Positions 32,162 through 41,719 of a stretch of DNA of 41,719 bases are shown piece by piece. A model generated the notes under the pieces. It was not told the origin of the DNA. It ran no database searches and saw nothing but the letters and a program-made list of their open reading frames with translations. The DNA lies in the NCBI GenBank assembly GCA_017744495.1, contig JAGIBE010000236.1:1-41719 (forward strand), written 5' to 3'. This stretch comes from Caulobacter sp. Lineage in GTDB: Bacteria; Pseudomonadota; Alphaproteobacteria; Caulobacterales; Caulobacteraceae. The translations under genes and the position numbers were made by a program. Within the stretch, counting starts at the first letter, position 1, and the number at the start of each line of letters is the position of its first letter.

Positions 32162-33144
32162 GACCGCCAACTCCGCGCCGCCCGCCAGGCCAACAGGGCG
32201 AAGACCGGGGCGCCGAACAGGGCCGTGACCACGCCCAACTTCAGCTCCTGCTCCGTCGGGATCACCCGGGCGGCCAGGTCGGCGGCGACCAGCAGGACCG
32301 CGCCGGTCAGCGCCGAAGGCCGCAGCAGCCGGCCCGGATCGTCCCGAACGGCGGCGCGCACCAGGTGCGGGGCGGCCAGACCGACGAAGCCGATCACCCC
32401 CGCCGCCGCGACCGACGCGCCGGCCAGCAGGGCCGAGCCCGCCACCGCCGCCACTCGCAGCCGCGCCATCGGCAGGCCCGACATCTGGGCGGCTTCCTCA
32501 CCGAGGGTCAGCATCCGCAGGCCTCGGGCCGCGTAGAGGCAAAGGCCGGCGCCGATCACCATCGGCGGAAGGGCGCGCAGGATGTCGGTGAAGTCACGGT
32601 TCTCGACCGAGCCCATCAGCCAGGCCAAGACCTCGGCCACCGCCACTGGCGAGGGCGACAGGTTGAAGACCAGGGCCGTCAGGGCGCCGGCGAAGGCCGA
32701 TAGGGCCACGCCGAACAGGATCAGCACCTCGGGCTCGCGGAACCGCGCCGCCAAGCCCACCACCGCCGCGCCCGCCAGCAGCGCCCCGACCAGGGCGGCC
32801 AATTCGATCGCGCCCGGCAAGGCCGCCAGCCCGCTGGCGATGGCCAGGGACGCGCCCAGCCCCGCCGAGGCCGAGACGCCCAGCACGCCGGGCTCGGCGA
32901 GGGGGTTGCGCAGCAGCCCCTGCATCGTCGCCCCCGCCAGGCCCAGGCCAGCGCCGACCAGGGCGGCCATCAGCACGCGCGGCAGACGGATGGCCCACAG
33001 CACCTCGCCGGGCGCCGAGGCCGGGTCGGTCAGGGCCTGGTGATACTGGGCGGCGCTCAGCGGGCTCTCACCCAGGCTGACGGCGACCGCAACCGCGACC
33101 ACGAGGACCAGCAACAAGACCAGCTCCAGACGGCGCGGGCTCAT
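32158..33144 (-). CDS. ABC transporter permease, FecCD/BtuC family
   Basis: This 328-residue polytopic permease has about ten membrane helices. The FecCD signatures are LPRVLMAALVGAGLGLAGA, MQGLLRNPLAEPGVLGVSAS and GVIGFVGLAAPHLVRA (the coupling region with the ATPase). This family imports vitamin B12, heme or siderophores. The ATG at 33144 overlaps the binding-protein stop (ATGA, 33141-33144), and its own stop overlaps the ATPase start, so the three transporter genes are tightly coupled. The substrate cannot be decided from the permease. Confidence 0.94.
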   Translation of the reverse strand: MSPRRLELVLLLVLVVAVAVAVSLGESPLSAAQYHQALTDPASAPGEVLWAIRLPRVLMAALVGAGLGLAGATMQGLLRNPLAEPGVLGVSASAGLGASLAIASGLAALPGAIELAALVGALLAGAAVVGLAARFREPEVLILFGVALSAFAGALTALVFNLSPSPVAVAEVLAWLMGSVENRDFTDILRALPPMVIGAGLCLYAARGLRMLTLGEEAAQMSGLPMARLRVAAVAGSALLAGASVAAAGVIGFVGLAAPHLVRAAVRDDPGRLLRPSALTGAVLLVAADLAARVIPTEQELKLGVVTALFGAPVFALLAWRAARSWRS

Positions 33145-33953
33145 CGCGTCGCCTCCGCCAGGACCCGCGCCCCGTCGGCGGCGAACCAGGCCGAGCAGCC
33201 CAGCATGGCGCCCGGCAGCGAAGCGACCACCCGGCCGCGCGTGGCCTGGCGCAGGGCCGCGTGACGTCCCGGCCCCCATCGGTCGGCGCCGGCTCGGGTG
33301 AGGTCGAAGAAGCCCAGCACCACCGCCTTGGGCGGGTTCAGCACCAGGCTCTCCAGCGGCGCGGGCGAGAAGTAGGGTTGGGTCGAGGCGTTGGTGAAAC
33401 CCGCCGCCCGCAACATGGCGTCGATCATGGTGTTGGGACCGGCCGTGTAGCCGCCTGGCGTCAGGTAGAAGGCGGCGCGTCCCCTGCCCGCTCCGGCCGC
33501 ACGGGCCAGATCGGCGTCCATGCGGGCCAGCAGCGCCTCGCCCTCAACCTGACGGTCCAGGGCCTGGGCGACCTGGCGGACGTTGGCCCGGACGCCGTCG
33601 AAGTCGGTGGCGTCGCCCAGGCTGACCGTCCGCACGCCACGGCGGGCGACGGCGGCCGTCAGCCGGGCGTCGCCGCCCCACTGGCGCACCACGACGTCGG
33701 GCCCGGCGCCGAGCACCGCCTCGATGGTCGTCCGCCTTTGCGGCAGGCCGACAGCCTTGGCGCGGAGAAAGGAGTCCGGCGCATCGGCGCGCGGCGAGAC
33801 GCCGACGATCGCCTCACGCGGCGCCAAGGCCAGAACGTATTGATCGGCGCAGGAGTCCAGCGACATCACCCGCCGAGCCGGGGCCTGGGAAGCGGCGGAG
33901 CCCGCTACGGCCGCCAAGCCGACGACCAGGCCGGCGAGCAAGGCGGCGCGCAT
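33141..33953 (-). CDS. Periplasmic substrate-binding protein, BtuF/FecB-like
   Basis: This 270-residue class III (helical-backbone) binding protein has a signal peptide (MRAALLAGLVVGLAAVAGSA, cut near SQA-PAR). The domain starts RVMSLDSCADQYVLALAP, and TIEAVLGAGPDVVVRQWGG follows in the usual place. There is no lipobox, so it is a soluble periplasmic protein. DSCADQ in place of the common PSLTE suggests a subfamily variant. Its likely ligand is a corrinoid or siderophore, by association with the FecCD permease and ATPase, with which it overlaps. No TonB-dependent receptor is adjacent, so the outer-membrane step is encoded elsewhere. Confidence 0.88.
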   Translation of the reverse strand: MRAALLAGLVVGLAAVAGSAASQAPARRVMSLDSCADQYVLALAPREAIVGVSPRADAPDSFLRAKAVGLPQRRTTIEAVLGAGPDVVVRQWGGDARLTAAVARRGVRTVSLGDATDFDGVRANVRQVAQALDRQVEGEALLARMDADLARAAGAGRGRAAFYLTPGGYTAGPNTMIDAMLRAAGFTNASTQPYFSPAPLESLVLNPPKAVVLGFFDLTRAGADRWGPGRHAALRQATRGRVVASLPGAMLGCSAWFAADGARVLAEATR

Positions 33954-33958
33954 GGACG

Positions 33959-34594
33959 TCAGTCCGTGACCAGACCGTGCAGCAGCCCCTCGAGGGTGAC
34001 CTTCATCAGCTCCTCGCGCGGAGCCCAGTTGCGGTCCGGCATGGTGATCAGCAGGGCCACGAGGCCATGACAGGCGGCCCACAGCACCTGGGCCGCGCTC
34101 TCGCCCGAGCCGGTGCGCAGGCGGCCGGCCGCGGCGATCTCGTGGATCGGCCCGCTGAACTCGGCGAAGCAGCGGTCGCCCAGCTCGGCCGTGGCGGCCT
34201 GCTTTTCCTTGGAGATCACGTCGCGCGAACCGCAGAACACCAGCTGATAGGTGTTGGGATTGTCCAGGGCGAAGCGCATGTACGCCTCGAGCATCAGCTT
34301 GACCCGCGCCACCGCGTCGATCGGCCGGTGGGCGATGTCGACATTGACCGCCAGCAGCTGGCCGATCGCGTCGTCGCTGATCTCCAGCAGAATCTGGTCC
34401 TTGTCCCGGAAGTGCATGTACAGCGCTGTCGACGACACCCCCACGGCGTCGGCGATCTTGCGGATCGTCGCCCCGGCATAGCCCTCGGCGATGAAGATCT
34501 TCTCGGCCGCGGCCAGGATCTCTCCGCGACGCAGATGCCCATCCCCTTTGGGCTTCCGCGCCGACTTGTGCGGCTTCTTCAACGCGACCGTCAC
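33959..34594 (-). CDS. TetR/AcrR family regulator heading the ABC importer operon
   Basis: This 211-residue regulator has a basic N-terminus (KKPHKSARKPKGDGHLRR), then the TetR helix-turn-helix: AGATIRKIADAVGVSSTALY followed by MHFRDKDQIL. The ligand-binding half is helical and ends in the TetR_C-type LLHGLVTD. The start is probably GTG at 34594. Its stop lies 5 bases before the binding-protein ATG, so regulator and importer share a message and the regulator is likely autoregulatory. A perfect palindrome at 34678-34689 in the divergent promoter region is a candidate operator. A TetR rather than Fur in this position hints that control is by a ligand, not iron. Confidence 0.88.
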   Translation of the reverse strand: MTVALKKPHKSARKPKGDGHLRRGEILAAAEKIFIAEGYAGATIRKIADAVGVSSTALYMHFRDKDQILLEISDDAIGQLLAVNVDIAHRPIDAVARVKLMLEAYMRFALDNPNTYQLVFCGSRDVISKEKQAATAELGDRCFAEFSGPIHEIAAAGRLRTGSGESAAQVLWAACHGLVALLITMPDRNWAPREELMKVTLEGLLHGLVTD

Positions 34595-34677
34595 GATATG
34601 GCGTTCCCCTACCTAGTCCCCAAATCCGACACTAAACGGGAATCACCCAAAGGTCGCAACTCTCAAGGATTTAGCTG

Positions 34678-34689
34678 AAACACGTGTTT
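34678..34689. promoter_or_regulatory. Candidate operator, perfect 12-base palindrome
   Basis: AAACACGTGTTT is a perfect palindrome in the gap between the divergent tetR and glycosyltransferase genes, six bases from the TTGACA box at 34696. The size and position suit a TetR-family dimer site. Binding by the adjacent regulator is inference. Confidence 0.4.
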
Positions 34690-34695
34690 TTCCGT

Positions 34696-34727
34696 TTGAC
34701 ACGCCATGGTTGCGGATTCGTTATCTA
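34696..34727 (+). promoter_or_regulatory. Possible promoter of the glycosyltransferase gene
   Basis: A perfect TTGACA (34696-34701) is followed by TATCTA (34722-34727) after 20 bases, longer than ideal. RNA would start near 34734, which puts the first in-frame ATG (34706) inside the promoter and favours the ATG at 34760. Confidence 0.35.
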
Positions 34728-34759
34728 CTCGCTGGATCCGATATGGCGCGGCGGGGGCT

Positions 34760-36220
34760 ATGGCGCGAGAGGAAAGAGACCAGCAGCGGCGCGCGTTCGG
34801 AGCCGCGACAGCTGAAGCATTCTGGATCGAAGCGCCGAGTAAGGACGCGGTCAAGGCCACGCCGCTGCTGGACGGCGCGCATCGGCGTCTGTCGCGGGGA
34901 CAGGTGATCGGCCTGGTGGCCGCTGTGCTGCTCGTGCCCCTCCTAATCGCACTGCGACCTCATGCGACGTTCGAGAGCTTCCATCTCCTCTTCTTCCTTG
35001 GATTCATGAGCCATTCGGCGATCAAGCTGGTCGCCGCCTTCACGCCCCAGGCCTCGACCAGCGCGCCGCCGCTCCCCGACGACGCCCTGCCCGCCTACAC
35101 GGTCATCGCGCCGCTCTATCGGGAGGCGGCGGTGGCGGCCGAGTTGATCGCCAACCTGGCCCGCCTGGACTATCCGCGCGATCGCCTGCAGGTGCTGATC
35201 ACCTTGGAGGCCAACGATCACGAGACCCAGGCCGCCTTCGGCGCGCTGGAGCTCCCGGTCGGCTTCCAGGTGCTGGTCGCGCCGCCCGGCTCGCCCCAGA
35301 CCAAGCCCCGCGCCTGCAACGTCGCCCTCGAACGGGCGCACGGCGACTTGGTCGTCATCTATGACGCCGAGGACGCGCCGCATCCCGGCCAGCTCCGCGA
35401 AGCCGCCGCGCGGTTCGCCCACGCCGACTCCGGCCTGGCCTGTCTTCAGGCTCCGCTGCGGATCGAGCCCGATCCACGCTTCCTGCCCGACCAGTTCGCC
35501 CTGGAATACGCTGTGCTGTTCGAGGTTTTCCTGCCGGCCCTGGCCCGGTGGCGCCTGCCCTTCCCTCTAGGCGGAACCAGCAACCATTTCCGAGCCGACG
35601 CCCTGCGCGCCGTGAACGGCTGGGACCCATACAATGTCACCGAGGACGCCGACATCGGGTTTCGTCTCGCGGCGGAGGGCTACAGGCTGGGCGTCCTGTC
35701 CCAGCCTACCTTCGAGACCGCGCCGACCTGCTTCAGGATCTGGAAGCCGCAGCGCGCCCGCTGGATCAAGGGCCATCTCCAAACCTTGGCGGTCCATGCC
35801 CGGGGCTCCGCCATCCGCTCACCGAGCGGTCTCGCCGCGCTGGTCCTGACCCTGGCCCTGCCGGTGATCTCGTCCCATCTGCACGGCCCGTTGTTCGCCT
35901 GGCTGATGCTGCAAGGTCTGGGCTCGATGTTCGACCTGTGTCCCGAGGTCCCGCTGATGGACTGGATGCTGCTGTTCTTCGGCTGGACCTGCGTGGCCAT
36001 CGCCGGGACGCAGGCCCAGCGGCGGGCCGGACATCGCCAACGGATGCTGCCCCTGCTGGGCGCGATCTTCTATTGGCCGCTCCAGAGCCTGGCGGCGGCC
36101 GAGGCGCTCCGACAGTTCGTCGTCTCACCCTTCCACTGGGACAAGACCCCTCACACGCCCCGCTCGGCCAATCCTCTGCTGCACCGCCTGCTGGCGCGGA
36201 CTGGACGGGCCTTGCCCTGA
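34760..36220 (+). CDS. Family 2 glycosyltransferase, cellulose-synthase superfamily
   Basis: This 486-residue membrane enzyme probably polymerises or adds sugars from a nucleotide donor at the inner membrane. Two helices (about 48-65 and 74-95) precede the GT-A domain. YTVIAPLYREAAVAAELI opens it. KPRACNVAL and the metal motif DAEDAP (202-207) follow, then GGTSNHFR, the catalytic TED (294-296) and QRARW (331-335), with three or more C-terminal helices. This is the motif order of processive or XagB-like members, which make or export exopolysaccharide. No PilZ domain or partner gene is present. I prefer the ATG at 34760 over 34706 because the latter overlaps the predicted promoter; the choice is not secure. 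Confidence 0.87.
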   Translation: MAREERDQQRRAFGAATAEAFWIEAPSKDAVKATPLLDGAHRRLSRGQVIGLVAAVLLVPLLIALRPHATFESFHLLFFLGFMSHSAIKLVAAFTPQASTSAPPLPDDALPAYTVIAPLYREAAVAAELIANLARLDYPRDRLQVLITLEANDHETQAAFGALELPVGFQVLVAPPGSPQTKPRACNVALERAHGDLVVIYDAEDAPHPGQLREAAARFAHADSGLACLQAPLRIEPDPRFLPDQFALEYAVLFEVFLPALARWRLPFPLGGTSNHFRADALRAVNGWDPYNVTEDADIGFRLAAEGYRLGVLSQPTFETAPTCFRIWKPQRARWIKGHLQTLAVHARGSAIRSPSGLAALVLTLALPVISSHLHGPLFAWLMLQGLGSMFDLCPEVPLMDWMLLFFGWTCVAIAGTQAQRRAGHRQRMLPLLGAIFYWPLQSLAAAEALRQFVVSPFHWDKTPHTPRSANPLLHRLLARTGRALP

Positions 36221-36238
36221 GCGCGTATTGGCGGGGTC

Positions 36239-37144
36239 ATGGATCCCATCATCGCCGCCGCCCCGCTTGTCATGCGCACCATCGGCTGGGCCGACTACGC
36301 CCTGCTCGACAGCGGCCATGGCAAGAAGCTGGAGCGCTACGGCCGCTACACCGTCGTCCGCCCCGAGCCGCAGTGCTTCTGGAAGCCGCGCCTGGACCCG
36401 AAGGTCTGGGAGGCCGCCGACGCCGTCTTCGACCCCACCGACGAGGACGAGGCCGGACGCTGGCGCTTCAAGGGCAAGCCGCTGGAGAGGTTCCCCCTGG
36501 CCTGGGGCGAGGCCAAGTTCCACGGCCAGTTCACGCCCTTCCGCCATCTGGCCTTCTTTCCCGAGCAGGCCGCCAACTGGGCCTGGCAGGACCAACGCGT
36601 CCGCGCCATCAAAGGCAAGCAGCCCAAGGTGCTGAACCTGTTCGGCTACACCGGCGTGGCCAGCCTGGTCTGCGCCGCCGCCGGCGCCGCGGTGACCCAC
36701 GTGGACGCTTCGAAGAAGTCGGTCGGCTTCGCCCGCGAGAACGCCGCCTTCGCCGGCCTCGCCGACAAGCCGATACGCTGGATCGTCGAGGACGCCCGCC
36801 GCTTCGTGGCCCGCGAGGTGCGCCGCGGCTCGCAGTATGATGGCATTATCCTGGACCCGCCGAAGTTCGGCCGCGGCGCCGACGGCGAGGTCTGGCGGCT
36901 GTTCGAGGACTTGGCCGAGCTGACCGCCAACTGCGCCCAGATCCTTAGCCCCGACGCCTCGTTCCTGCTGATGAACGCCTATGCCGCCCGGGTGTCAGGC
37001 GCGGCGATGTCGGGCCTGCTGGCCCAGGAGCTGAAGGGCCGAAGCGGCGTCATCGACTGGGGCGAACTGGCCCTGGTCGAGGAGAAGGGCGACCGCCAGA
37101 TCGGCCTGTCGTTCTTCGCCCGCTGGTCTTCGGAGCAAGGCTGA
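36239..37144 (+). CDS. SAM-dependent rRNA methyltransferase-like protein (RlmI/RlmL-K family)
   Basis: This 301-residue class I methyltransferase is of the RlmI-related type. The SAM-binding motif I is VLNLFGYTGVASLVCAAAGA (about 131-150), the ribose-binding acid is in THVDASKKSV, and the catalytic-loop motif IV is IILDPPKFGRG (about 202-212), as in cytosine-5 RNA methyltransferases. It lacks the PUA domain found at the N-terminus of RlmI; its N-terminal 120 residues are of a different, compact type. It probably modifies rRNA. Its stop shares a base with the following SpoU gene (TGATG at 37142-37146), so two RNA methyltransferases are coupled. Confidence 0.85.
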   Translation: MDPIIAAAPLVMRTIGWADYALLDSGHGKKLERYGRYTVVRPEPQCFWKPRLDPKVWEAADAVFDPTDEDEAGRWRFKGKPLERFPLAWGEAKFHGQFTPFRHLAFFPEQAANWAWQDQRVRAIKGKQPKVLNLFGYTGVASLVCAAAGAAVTHVDASKKSVGFARENAAFAGLADKPIRWIVEDARRFVAREVRRGSQYDGIILDPPKFGRGADGEVWRLFEDLAELTANCAQILSPDASFLLMNAYAARVSGAAMSGLLAQELKGRSGVIDWGELALVEEKGDRQIGLSFFARWSSEQG

Positions 37145-37935
37145 TGAACGCCAAGACCGTCACCTCCCTTTCGAACAATACCGTCAAGGCCGTCCGCGCC
37201 CTGCATATGCGCAAGGAGCGCGAGGAGAGCGGGCTGTTCCTGGCCGAGGGCCTGAAGATCGTCATCGAGGCGATCGACTGCGGCCACGCGCCCAAGATCC
37301 TGATGTACGGCCGCGACGCCGCCGACCATCCGATGCTGCAGAAGGCCAGCCAGGCCTGCCTGAAGGCCGGCGGCGAGGTCATCGAGGTCAATCGCGAAAT
37401 CCTCGAAAAGGTCTCGCGGCGCGACAATCCGCAGGCCGTGGTCGGGGTGTTCAAGCAGGTCTTCACGCCGCTTAGCGCCATCGTGCCCGAGAGCGCCCCG
37501 TGCTGGGTGGCCATGCAGGCCGTGCGCGATCCGGGCAACCTGGGCACCGTGATCCGCACCGCCGACGCGGCCGGCTGCGGCGGGGTGATCCTGGTCGGCG
37601 ACTGTGTCGATCCCTATTCGGTCGAGGGCGTGCGGGCCACCATGGGCTCGATCTTCGCCGTGAAGATCGCCAAGGCCACGATCCCCGAGTTCCTGGCCTG
37701 GCGCGAGACCTGGCCCGGCAGCGTGGTGGGCACCCTGCTGACCGCCACGGTCGATCACAAGAGCGCCGACTATGTGAAGCCGTCGCTGATCCTGATGGGC
37801 AACGAGCAGCAGGGCCTTCCGCCCGAACTGGCGGCCGCCTGCGACGTCAACGTCAAGATCCCGATGCGCGGCCGGGCCGACAGCCTGAACCTGTCGGTGG
37901 CGACGGGGATCATGATCTATACGGTGACGGGGTAG
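37144..37935 (+). CDS. SpoU/TrmH-family RNA 2-prime-O-methyltransferase
   Basis: This 263-residue knotted (SPOUT) methyltransferase methylates ribose in tRNA or rRNA. The N-terminal substrate-binding domain reads KAVRALHMRKEREESGLFLAEG. SPOUT motif 1 is AVRDPGNLGTVIRTADAAG (about 131-149), motif 2 is ILMGNEQQGLPPEL (about 218-231) and motif 3 is IPMRGRADSLNLSVATGIM (about 240-258). Asn, Arg and the knot residues are all present. The N-terminal domain resembles RlmB/TsnR-like enzymes that bind rRNA, so 23S rRNA is the more likely target. It is coupled to the upstream methyltransferase and converges on the DUF2147 gene. Confidence 0.92.
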   Translation: MNAKTVTSLSNNTVKAVRALHMRKEREESGLFLAEGLKIVIEAIDCGHAPKILMYGRDAADHPMLQKASQACLKAGGEVIEVNREILEKVSRRDNPQAVVGVFKQVFTPLSAIVPESAPCWVAMQAVRDPGNLGTVIRTADAAGCGGVILVGDCVDPYSVEGVRATMGSIFAVKIAKATIPEFLAWRETWPGSVVGTLLTATVDHKSADYVKPSLILMGNEQQGLPPELAAACDVNVKIPMRGRADSLNLSVATGIMIYTVTG

Positions 37936-37946
37936 GCTTTGACCTG

Positions 37947-37968
37947 TCCCTCCCCTCGTGGGGAGGGA
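37947..37968. repeat. Perfect CCCTCCCC/GGGGAGGG hairpin between convergent genes
   Basis: TCCCTCCCC (37947-37955) and GGGGAGGGA (37960-37968) pair perfectly around TCGT. It lies in the 46-base gap between the convergent methyltransferase and DUF2147 genes and may end transcription in both directions, though no U-run follows. The same CCTCCC...GGGAGG theme recurs at 41550-41568, pointing to a dispersed intergenic repeat. Confidence 0.55.
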
Positions 37969-37981
37969 GAACCCGGCTGGC

Positions 37982-38413
37982 CTACTTGATCCGCGTCCAC
38001 TTCTCGGTCTTGCACAGCGGGGCGACGATGCAGCCCTTGAGCTTCAGCTCGTTGGCCGAGAGCACCGTGATCGTGCCCGAATAGGTGCCGCCGTCGGCCG
38101 CGTTGTAGACCTTGCCGCCGGTCCACTTGGTGGGGCCGCCGGTGAAGTCGTACAGCATCTGCATGTTCTTCAGCGGACGGGTGCGCAGCGACGGGTCCTT
38201 GTTCTTGGTGTCCTTGATCGTCGGATCGCTCTTGATGTGGTCCGAGTTGACCAGCTTGCCGCACAGGCTGTTGCCGCAGCGGCTGATCTCGACCTGACCG
38301 CCGTTGGTCTGGGTCTGCCACAGGCCCGTGACGTCTTGAGCGAAGGCCGGGGCGGAGACCGCAAAAGTAGCGGTGGAAAGAGCCAGGGCGGCGGCGACGA
38401 TGGGCAGTTTCAT
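37982..38413 (-). CDS. Exported DUF2147 family protein
   Basis: This 143-residue protein has a signal peptide (MKLPIVAAALALSTATFAVS, cut near AFA-QDV). One DUF2147 domain follows, with DVTGLWQTQTNGGQVEISRCG, LCGKLVNSDHIKSD and YSGTITVLSANELKLKGC. Four cysteines (in SRCGNSLCG and KGCIVAPLCK) probably form two disulfides in the periplasm. Members are lipocalin-like beta-barrels of unknown ligand. The ATG at 38413 follows GGAGAGGA and is better placed than the frame start at 38494, which would hide the signal peptide. It stands alone, with about 110 empty bases upstream. Confidence 0.9.
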   Translation of the reverse strand: MKLPIVAAALALSTATFAVSAPAFAQDVTGLWQTQTNGGQVEISRCGNSLCGKLVNSDHIKSDPTIKDTKNKDPSLRTRPLKNMQMLYDFTGGPTKWTGGKVYNAADGGTYSGTITVLSANELKLKGCIVAPLCKTEKWTRIK

Positions 38414-38521
38414 GGGGGTCCTCTCCCTGTTGTTGTCACCTTCTAACGCCTGTTCGGCTGAACCGGCCATGAATTGGCGCCCAAGGTCGAACAAGTCTCG
38501 CCGATCTCCCTATCCAGCCCC

Positions 38522-39126
38522 CTATCCCGCTCGGCGCCGAAGGCCCGGGCTGGAACAGGTCGTGTAGCTGTCGGCGTTCAGCCGCCCGGCTGTCATGCCC
38601 AGCGCCTCGGGCAGCGCGCGGATATGCGACGCCCCCGTCGCCTCCACCGCCGCCAGGGCCACGGCCCCACAGGCATAGGCGTCCTGCGCCGCGTCATGGT
38701 GCTTGAAGTCCACGCCCAGAAAGCCGCAGACCGCGTCCAGCTTGGCCGACGGCAGCTGCGGCCAGGTGTTCTTGGCCACCTGTACCGTGCAGATGTAGTC
38801 GAAGCGCGGGTAAGGCAGACCGTAGAGCTCGCAGGTCCGGCGCATCACGCTGATGTCGAACGCGGCGTTGTGGGCGATCACCGTGGCCGTCTCGATCCGC
38901 TCGCGCAGCCGACCCAGCACGGCCGGAAACTCCTCGGCGTCCTCCACGTCTGCGGGCCGGATGCCGTGCACGGCGATGTTCCAGCCCGAAAACCGCATGT
39001 CGATCGGCCGGATGTAGTGGTGCTCGACCTCGACGACCGCGCCGTCCTCGATCCAGGCCAACCCGATGGCGCAGGGGCTGGAGCGCTGCTCGTTGGCGGT
39101 CTCGAAGTCGATGGCGACGACGGGCA

Positions 39127-39127
<1 letters not shown>
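38522..39127 (-). CDS. DnaQ-like 3-prime to 5-prime exonuclease (DEDDh)
   Basis: This 201-residue exonuclease is of the DNA polymerase III epsilon fold. Exo I is D7-F-E9-T in VVAIDFETAN, Exo II is in VIAHNAAFDISVMRRT (Asp near 93), and Exo III epsilon (DEDDh) is in HHDAAQDAYACGAVAL (His and Asp near 147-152). The central IRPIDMRFSGWNIAVHGIRP matches DnaQ-type relatives. The C-terminal tail (ALGMTAGRLNADSYTTCSSP) is longer than the nuclease core. It probably acts in DNA proofreading or repair, or in RNA trimming; it lacks the polymerase-binding region of full epsilon. Its ATG at 39127 shares a base with the ligA stop (TGATG), so ligase and nuclease are coupled. Confidence 0.9.
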
Positions 39128-41511
<2,384 letters not shown>

Positions 41512-41548
41512 CTAGCCGGAGGCGGTCAGTCGAGGGAGCCTTTTCAGT

Positions 41549-41595
41549 CCCTCCCCCTATGAGGGAGGCAATCGCGCAGCGACCGGTGGGGGGAG
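41549..41595. repeat. Intergenic GC-rich repeat element (Caulobacter-type CCTCCC/GGGGG)
   Basis: CCTCCC (41550-41555) and GGGAGG (41563-41568) form a hairpin, followed by GCGCAGCGACCGGTGGGGGG. A CCTCCC...GGGAGG stem, then a short CGCAGCG unit and a GGTGGGGG tail, is the form of a dispersed intergenic repeat in Caulobacter-like genomes. The rest of the gap to 41719 shows no gene; it has a GGATCGTCGATCC palindrome near 41600 and further CCCTCC runs. Confidence 0.5.
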
Positions 41596-41719
41596 AATTG
41601 GGATCGTCGATCCGGGCTGTGACCGCCATCCGATCCCTCCCTCCACAGGGAAAGGGGCTTTCCTGGACGCGGCTTCGCCGCCTCACGCGATCTCTCGCTG
41701 AGCTGATGGGAGGGTGCGA

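Overview
The window is GC-rich, densely coded DNA from an alphaproteobacterium, most likely Caulobacter or a close relative. The main clues are a GcrA-family regulator (a family restricted to Alphaproteobacteria), a large TonB-dependent receptor paired with a TetR regulator, an alphaproteobacterial-type tRNA-Thr(UGU), many ATGA or TGATG gene overlaps, and frequent GTG or TTG starts. I see no insertion sequence, prophage, integrase, CRISPR array or rRNA. The species call is inference.

Layout. 1-1.1 kb: the start of a small membrane protein gene, a small cytochrome-oxidase-subunit-IV-like protein, and a hairpin repeat pair. 1.1-4 kb: a 3-hydroxyisobutyrate-dehydrogenase-family enzyme, the flagellar stator gene motB, and the N-end-rule transferase bpt. 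4-8 kb: a leftward catabolic-looking cluster (serine hydrolase, quinone oxidoreductase, nitronate monooxygenase, SDR). 8-12 kb: tRNA-Thr, then a TonB-dependent receptor with a strong terminator, divergent from a TetR regulator. 12-15 kb: a candidate structured small RNA, then an overlapping trio (esterase, YaiI, ArfB) and a MarR regulator. 15-18.5 kb: a GcrA paralogue with a small partner, a lipoprotein cytochrome c, two tandem NTF2-like proteins and a secreted pepsin-like aspartic peptidase. 18.5-25 kb: an AceE-like thiamine enzyme and an RND efflux pump with its adaptor. 25-29 kb: an outer-membrane protein coupled to a class II aldolase-family gene, a spermidine-synthase-like protein, smpB and dapA. 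29-34.6 kb: a soluble lytic transglycosylase, then a TetR-led ABC importer operon of the BtuFCD/FecBCD type. 34.7-41.7 kb: a cellulose-synthase-superfamily glycosyltransferase, two RNA methyltransferases, a DUF2147 protein, a DnaQ-like exonuclease, ligA, and an intergenic repeat.

Most genes are ordinary chromosomal genes. The items most worth following are: (i) a leftward small-RNA candidate at about 12167-12251, with two hairpins, an exposed CCUCCC anti-Shine-Dalgarno linker and a perfect terminator; (ii) a bacterial pepsin-like (A1-type) peptidase at 17451-18467 that keeps both catalytic motifs, the flap and two disulfide positions in pepsin order; (iii) the receptor/TetR intergenic region, with repeated ATTCTAG boxes and a 52-codon upstream ORF; (iv) a GcrA paralogue next to an uncharacterised 77-residue protein. 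All function calls come from reading motifs by eye; no database search was run.
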